From contig NZ_CP059570.1 of NCBI RefSeq assembly GCF_014055005.1, forward strand, positions 1,612,001 to 1,676,000: 64,000 bases of DNA, written 5' to 3'. Below, one piece after another: positions 57,374 to 64,000 of the stretch (positions are counted from its first letter, which is position 1; every line of letters begins with the position of its first letter). Position numbers and translations under genes: made by a program. The DNA comes from Neisseria dentiae (GTDB lineage Bacteria > Pseudomonadota > Gammaproteobacteria > Burkholderiales > Neisseriaceae). The notes beneath the pieces were generated by a model. It made no database searches, was not told the origin of the DNA, and was given only the letters and a program-made list of their open reading frames with translations.

Positions 57374-57452
57374 CGTCATACCCGGGCTTGACCCGGGTAT
57401 CTGTTATTTCTTTTGAAACAAAAAGATGCCCGGGTCAAGCCCGAGCATGACG
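57374..57452. repeat. ~80-bp palindromic repeat, copy 3
   Basis: CGTCATACCCGGGCTTGACC ... GAGCATGACG around ATTTCTTTTGAAACAAAAAG. Each arm also contains its own small palindrome (CCCGGGCTTGACCCGGG). Confidence 0.85.
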
Positions 57453-57522
57453 CAGAGGTTTTAAGATGCCTAAAAGAATTTTGCAAAGGTTTCAGGCCGT
57501 CTGAAACATCAAACCGCCCCCG

Positions 57523-58431
57523 TTACAACTGCGCCAACCTTTCCACCGGAGGGGCGTAATAATACGCGCCCGACACGGCGGCGGTAACGTGTTTGAGCAG
57601 CAGGTCGGTTTTGCCGTCGGTTTCGCCGAACATACTCAAAAGCTGGGCTTCGATGTTGTGCAGCGTGCCGCAGTAGGCGATAAACATCAGGCCGTGTTCA
57701 CCCGACGCGGTGCCGTAAGGCAAGCTGCGGCGCACGATTTTCAGGCCGGTGCCGTTTTCTTTCAGGTTGACGCGCCCGAGGTGCGAATCGGGCAAGCGCA
57801 CGTCTTTGCTGAATTCTTCGTCGCTCTGTTTGGTGCGGCCGACGGCGGCTTCTTGGTCGGCCAGCGGCACTTGGTTCCATTTTTTCAAATCGTGGCGGTA
57901 TTTTTGCAGCAGCACATAACTGCCGCCCGCGTCGGGCTTGTCTGCGGCGATGGTGCCGATGCGGCGGATGTCGTCGGTTTCGTGCGGGTTTTCGGTGCCG
58001 TCCACAAAGCCTTCGAGGCCGCGGTTTTCAATCCAGCGGAAACCGTGGGTTTCGTCGGCCACTTTGATGCTGCCGCCGAAAATTTCCAAAAGCGCCATCG
58101 CCAGCGTGAAATTGACATCGGGGCGCAGCGATTGGATATGGAACATAATGTCGTGTTGGGTGGCGGGCGCCAGGCCGTTGCCGAGCGCGCGGAAGGGTTT
58201 GATTTCGCTGCCTTCTCCCGCATGGCCGAACGCCGCCCATGCTTCGCTGCCGAAAGCAATCGTCAAACCCAACACGGCATCGGGATATTGCGCTTGCAAC
58301 CCGGCCAAGGCTTCAAGGCTTTGCGCACAGGCGGTTTTGATACGGCCGAGGCTGCCCGGCACGATGTCGGCTTCGATAAAAACGGCGGCTTTGCTGTTTT
58401 CGGGAATGATGGCGCTTTGCGGCTGGTTCAT
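57523..58431 (-). CDS. DyP-type heme peroxidase
   Basis: 302 residues from the ATG at 58431 (MNQPQSAIIPENSKAAVFIE). The ferredoxin-like double fold shows the family's GxxDG motif in RGLEGFVDGTENPHE (about 150) and distal Arg near LRR..., with DSHLGRVNLKENGTGLKIVRRSLPYG and GLMFIAYCGTLHNIEAQL near the heme pocket. It resembles YfeX. It oxidises dyes or porphyrinogens with H2O2. No encapsulin gene or Tat signal is seen, so a cytoplasmic role is likely. Confidence 0.93.
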   Translation of the reverse strand: MNQPQSAIIPENSKAAVFIEADIVPGSLGRIKTACAQSLEALAGLQAQYPDAVLGLTIAFGSEAWAAFGHAGEGSEIKPFRALGNGLAPATQHDIMFHIQSLRPDVNFTLAMALLEIFGGSIKVADETHGFRWIENRGLEGFVDGTENPHETDDIRRIGTIAADKPDAGGSYVLLQKYRHDLKKWNQVPLADQEAAVGRTKQSDEEFSKDVRLPDSHLGRVNLKENGTGLKIVRRSLPYGTASGEHGLMFIAYCGTLHNIEAQLLSMFGETDGKTDLLLKHVTAAVSGAYYYAPPVERLAQL

Positions 58432-58456
58432 GGTGAGTGTTCCTTGCATAATGTTT

Positions 58457-58494
58457 TTTTTCAGACGGCCTCATCATGATAGAGGCCGTCTGAA
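58457..58494. repeat. Inverted DUS pair upstream of the DyP gene
   Basis: TTTTTTTCAGACGGCCT ... AGGCCGTCTGAAA in the divergent region between the DyP and metallophosphoesterase genes. It lies at the 5' side of both genes, so its use is more likely uptake than termination. Confidence 0.5.
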
Positions 58495-58607
58495 ATCTGA
58501 TGATGAATTATAACAAATGCGGCGGTTGCTTTTCTTTACTTTCGCGTGCGTTTTCCTGCTCGAACGCCGTGTTAAAATCCGCCGCCATTATTGATACGGG
58601 GTGATTC

Positions 58608-59699
58608 ATGCGCAGTGTGATTTTTGTTGCCGTGCTGCTGGTTATGCAGCTTTTCACGTTCGGCCTGGGGCGGTCGCTGCAATGGCTGTTCGCCCCCGTT
58701 ATCGGCGCGCGCGGCAGGCGCTGGCTGATGGGCGCTGCGTTTCTGGTAACCAATTCGCTGATTGCCGGCCTGTTGTTGCAGCTTGGTCATGCCGTTTTCC
58801 GCTGGACGGCGCTGTGGATGGTGGTTTTGCTGTTTGTGATGTATGCCGCGATGGCCACGTTTCTGCTCTATCTCGTGCTGCGCCGCTTTATGCCGCAAAA
58901 GCCGATGTCGCGCAGCCTGCGGCTGTTTGCACCGCTGTTCGTTGCCGGCCTGTTCGGCGTGGCGCTGTATAACGCCTACACGCCGGTTATCCGCCATGCC
59001 GAAATCAACATCAACAAAAAACTCGAACAGCCGCTGCGCATCGGCATGGCCAGCGATATGCACTTAGGCATTCTGTTCGGCGCCAAACGGCTGGACGAGC
59101 TGGCCGCCATCATGAACCGCGAAAAAGTCGACATCATCCTGCTGCCCGGCGATTTGATGGATGACAACGTTATCGCCTACCGCGCCGAAAACATGCGCCC
59201 CAGCCTTGAAAAACTGCGCGCGCCGCTGGGCGTGTATGCCACATTGGGCAACCACGACCTGTTCGGCCACGAACGCGAAATCTACGAAGAAGTAACCAAA
59301 GCAGGCATACGCGTGCTCGCCAATGAAAGTGTGGTTATCGGCAACCGCCTGTTGGTGGTGGGCCGCAACGACGATTTGGACAAAAAACGCCCCGCCACCG
59401 CCGAACTGCTGAAAAACCAAAACACCGCCCTGCCCGTTTTGCTGCTCGACCACCGCCCCACCGATATTGAAACCCACGCCAAACTGCCGGTCGACGTGCA
59501 GGTGTCGGGCCATGTGCACAACGGCCAGGTTGCCCCCGCCAACCTGATTGTGCGCTTGCTCAACCGCATTTCCTACGGCTACGAACAAATCGGCAACGGC
59601 CATTTCTTCGTTACTTCCGGCTACGGCTTCTGGGGCGTGCCGCTGCGCTTGGGTTCGCAATCGGAAGTGTGGATTATCGACGTGAAGGGGCAGCCTTGA
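58608..59699 (+). CDS. Membrane-anchored metallophosphoesterase
   Basis: 363 residues. Four N-terminal helices (about 1-125) are followed by a calcineurin-like domain with all the metal motifs in order: ASDMHLG (about 149), LPGDLMDD (about 178), TLGNHDLFG (about 210), GHVHNGQ (about 303), and a late SSGYGFWGVP-type end. The layout matches YkuE/YaeI-like phosphodiesterases, some of which act on UDP-2,3-diacylglucosamine-like or phospholipid substrates. Here the substrate is unknown. The active site faces the cytoplasm or periplasm depending on topology. Confidence 0.9.
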   Translation: MRSVIFVAVLLVMQLFTFGLGRSLQWLFAPVIGARGRRWLMGAAFLVTNSLIAGLLLQLGHAVFRWTALWMVVLLFVMYAAMATFLLYLVLRRFMPQKPMSRSLRLFAPLFVAGLFGVALYNAYTPVIRHAEININKKLEQPLRIGMASDMHLGILFGAKRLDELAAIMNREKVDIILLPGDLMDDNVIAYRAENMRPSLEKLRAPLGVYATLGNHDLFGHEREIYEEVTKAGIRVLANESVVIGNRLLVVGRNDDLDKKRPATAELLKNQNTALPVLLLDHRPTDIETHAKLPVDVQVSGHVHNGQVAPANLIVRLLNRISYGYEQIGNGHFFVTSGYGFWGVPLRLGSQSEVWIIDVKGQP

Positions 59700-59761
59700 T
59701 GGAAACCGAAGGGTTTGCAAAATCCGTGCAGGCCGAATCAAATGCCTGCGTCATCATATCG

Positions 59762-59840
59762 CGTCATACTCGGGCTTGACCCGAGTATCTATTATTTCTT
59801 TTGAAACAAAAAGATACTCGGGTCAAGCCCGAGTATGACG
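59762..59840. repeat. ~80-bp palindromic repeat, copy 4
   Basis: CGTCATACTCGGGCTTGACC ... CCGAGTATGACGG around ATTTCTTTTGAAACAAAAAG. The arms are near-perfect inverted repeats (about 29 bp). Confidence 0.88.
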
Positions 59841-59890
59841 GCAGTTAGGCAGTTAGGTAGTTTTAAATGGTTACAAGCCATTTTGCAAAG

Positions 59891-59928
59891 CATCAGGCCG
59901 TCTGAAACCATTTTCAGACGGCCTGATG
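59891..59928. terminator. Inverted DUS pair after trpS
   Basis: CATCAGGCCGTCTGAAACC / TTTTCAGACGGCCTGATG; an extended stem 37 bases past the trpS stop (minus strand). Also downstream of the phosphoesterase, so it may serve both convergent genes. Confidence 0.75.
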
Positions 59929-59964
59929 TATTTATAAGCAGCGGGCAACCCACCCAACCAACGC

Positions 59965-60975
59965 CTATCCCAGCGCGCGTATACCCACCGCATCGCGTAC
60001 TTGGTCGAGCAACACGCGGGCTTCTTTTCGGGCTTTGGCCGCACCTGCCTGCAAAATCTCTTCGATTTGCGCGGGGTTGGCGGTGAGTGCGGCATAGCGT
60101 TCGCGCGGTTCGGCCAATTCGGCGTTGATTTTCGCCGCCAGCAGTTTTTTCGCTTCGCCCCAAGCCAGCCCTTCGGCCAGCATTTGCGTAAAATCAGCGG
60201 TTTCCTGCGGCGTGGCGAAGGCTTTGTAGATTTCAAACAGCGGGCTTTCGTCGGGCTGTTTCGGCTCGCCCGGCTCTTTGAGGTTGGTGATGATTTTGTT
60301 CACCGATTTTTGGGTTTTCTTGTCGCTCTCCCACAGCGGAATGGTGTTGCCGTAGCTTTTGCTCATTTTGCGGCCGTCCAAACCCACCAACAGCTCGACA
60401 TTTTCGTCGATTTTCACTTCCGGCAGGGTAAACACCTCTTTAAAGCGGTGGTTGAAGCGGCCGGCAATGTCGCGCGCCATCTCAACGTGCTGGATCTGGT
60501 CGCGCCCCACCGGCACTTCGTTTGCCTTAAACATCAGAATGTCGGCGCTCATCAGAATCGGGTAGCTGTATAAGCCCATCTCGATTTGGTGGTCTTGGTC
60601 TTCCTGCCCTTTGTCCAGATTTTCCTGCACCGCGGCTTTATAGGCATGGGCGCGGTTCATCAGCCCTTTGGCGGTGATGCAGGTGAGTATCCAGTTTAAT
60701 TCCATGATTTCGGGAATATCGCTCTGGCGGTAAAACGTGGTGCGCTCGGGGTTTAAGCCGCAAGCCAGCCAGGTGGCGGCAACGGCTTGGGTGGATTCGT
60801 GGATCATCGCCGGATCGTGGCATTTGATGATGCCGTGATAGTCGGCCAAAAATAAAAACGATTCGGTTTGTTCGTTTTGCGCGGCGCGGATGGCGGGGCG
60901 GATGGCGCCGACATAATTGCCCAAATGCGGAATGCCGGTGGTGGTTACGCCGGTTAAAACACGTTTTTTGCTCAT
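59965..60975 (-). CDS. trpS: Tryptophanyl-tRNA synthetase
   Basis: 336 residues, class I synthetase. The HIGH-type motif is [10 protein letters not shown] (about 16-25) and the KMSKS loop is [16 protein letters not shown] (about 201-216). The TrpRS fold continues with the anticodon helix domain ([17 protein letters not shown]). It charges tRNA-Trp. Length is normal for bacteria. It is monocistronic with DUS pairs on both sides. Confidence 0.97.
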   Translation of the reverse strand: MSKKRVLTGVTTTGIPHLGNYVGAIRPAIRAAQNEQTESFLFLADYHGIIKCHDPAMIHESTQAVAATWLACGLNPERTTFYRQSDIPEIMELNWILTCITAKGLMNRAHAYKAAVQENLDKGQEDQDHQIEMGLYSYPILMSADILMFKANEVPVGRDQIQHVEMARDIAGRFNHRFKEVFTLPEVKIDENVELLVGLDGRKMSKSYGNTIPLWESDKKTQKSVNKIITNLKEPGEPKQPDESPLFEIYKAFATPQETADFTQMLAEGLAWGEAKKLLAAKINAELAEPRERYAALTANPAQIEEILQAGAAKARKEARVLLDQVRDAVGIRALG

Positions 60976-60998
60976 ATTTTGTCTCTTGGCAAAAAGCT

Positions 60999-61036
60999 TT
61001 TCAGACGGCCTTGTTGATTATTGAGGCCGTCTGAAA
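60999..61036. repeat. Inverted DUS pair upstream of trpS
   Basis: TTTTCAGACGGCC ... GAGGCCGTCTGAAAG with a 13-base loop in the trpS/clpB divergent region; another single DUS follows at about 61081-61092. Not at a transcript end. Confidence 0.5.
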
Positions 61037-61274
61037 GCCGGTTTGGAATAAAAGCGGGATTATACATCAAAGCCCCACCTTTTCAGACGGCCTGCGGTAA
61101 AAACGCCCCGCCGATTTATCCACAACCAAAATAAAATTATTAAACAAACAATTCAATGAGTTATCAAAAAATAATAAAAAACCGGCCGAAACAAAACTTG
61201 ACTTACCCACAGGCAGACCCATATAGCTGCTATTCCAAACATATTTCCGATTGATAATCAAAGAAAGCAAACAG

Positions 61275-63845
<2,571 letters not shown>

Positions 63846-63866
63846 GCGTTTGATGGTGTTGTGAAC

Positions 63867-63897
63867 AGGCCGTCTGAAAATATTTTTCAGACGGCCT
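63867..63897. terminator. Inverted DUS pair after clpB
   Basis: AGGCCGTCTGAAAATA / TTTTTCAGACGGCCT with a minimal loop, 22 bases past the clpB stop. Probable terminator. Confidence 0.8.
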
Positions 63898-63933
63898 AAC
63901 TTTTGCAAATCATACCAGTTTTCCAAACCCTTT

Positions 63934-64000
63934 CGTCATACCCGGGCTTGGCCCGGGTATCTCTTTTTCTTCCAAAACAAAAAGATGCTCGGATCAAGCC
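63934..64000. repeat. ~80-bp palindromic repeat, copy 5 (cut by window end)
   Basis: CGTCATACCCGGGCTTGGCC ... CAAAAAGATGCTCGGATCAAGCC. Left arm and centre are present; the right arm is truncated by the window edge. Confidence 0.8.

Larger units (their letters stand above)
57044..57522. other. Repeat mosaic between the efflux operon and the DyP gene
   Basis: About 480 bases without a gene. In order: a DUS pair (57067-57102, likely terminator), GATCTTTGCAAA repeats with DUS, the dRS3 pair (separate entry), a TTTTGCAAAAGTCTCAGGCC block, the palindromic repeat (57374-57452), another TTTGCAAAGG block with DUS at 57494-57505. The same blocks recur at 34945-35140 in inverted order. Confidence 0.65.

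Overview
The window is chromosomal DNA from a commensal-type Neisseria (Neisseriaceae, Betaproteobacteria). The main sign is the very frequent 12-mer AGGCCGTCTGAA, the AG-DUS dialect of the Neisseria DNA uptake sequence. It often occurs as inverted pairs that act as terminators behind genes. The gene complement (comP, rapZ-hprK-ptsN, bamE/fur divergent, dapD, mpl, DsbC with a lipobox) and the repeats (dRS3/NIME pairs, a Correia-type element) fit the same assignment. The species cannot be fixed from this window alone.

Layout. Positions 1-10165 carry part of a P-type (VirB-like) type IV secretion or conjugation operon on the minus strand: trbM/kikA-like, virB1, virB2, virB3, virB4, virB5, virB6. 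After virB6 comes an array of repeated modules, each made of a small secreted DUF4189 protein gene and a 5'-truncated virB6 copy. The array runs off the left edge. A 117-bp MITE and a hairpin lie between virB2 and virB3. From 10397 onward the DNA is core chromosome: glnS, a GST, a DeoR regulator, lysO, a DUF3149 micro-ORF, then an insertion-sequence graveyard (15515-17673: an IS1595-type element with an IS5-type element inside its terminal repeat, then an IS3 remnant), mpl, and an NSS transporter with its MetS subunit. An IS3 element follows inside a terminator loop, with an IS630 element next to it (21017-23219).

The rest is mostly housekeeping. It includes dut, purA, hisZ, ihfB, rpsA, cmk, uraA, an LLM oxidoreductase, mutY, rluB, scpB, a lipoprotein with rbgA, and the regulatory ptsN-hprK-rapZ operon. 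It continues with trhA, mscL, dsbB, tyrA, dsbC, a PolB-like exonuclease, dapB-bamE / fur, aat, dapD, upp, a DUF2322 gene, comP with a second pilin-like gene, macA-macB-nodT, a DyP peroxidase, a metallophosphoesterase, trpS and clpB.

The most interesting part is the virB6/DUF4189 cassette array. A nearly identical ~592-bp virB6 block is repeated, but the VirB6 C-terminal tail and the downstream secreted protein differ between modules, and DUS pairs sit at the module junctions. This looks like a silent-cassette system for switching the VirB6 tip together with a partner protein. One DUF4189 copy has two frameshifts, each lying in a poly-G tract that is one base short. Second in interest is a 117-bp MITE, present in two identical copies, whose ends match the local IS630 element. 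No tRNA, rRNA or CRISPR was recognised.
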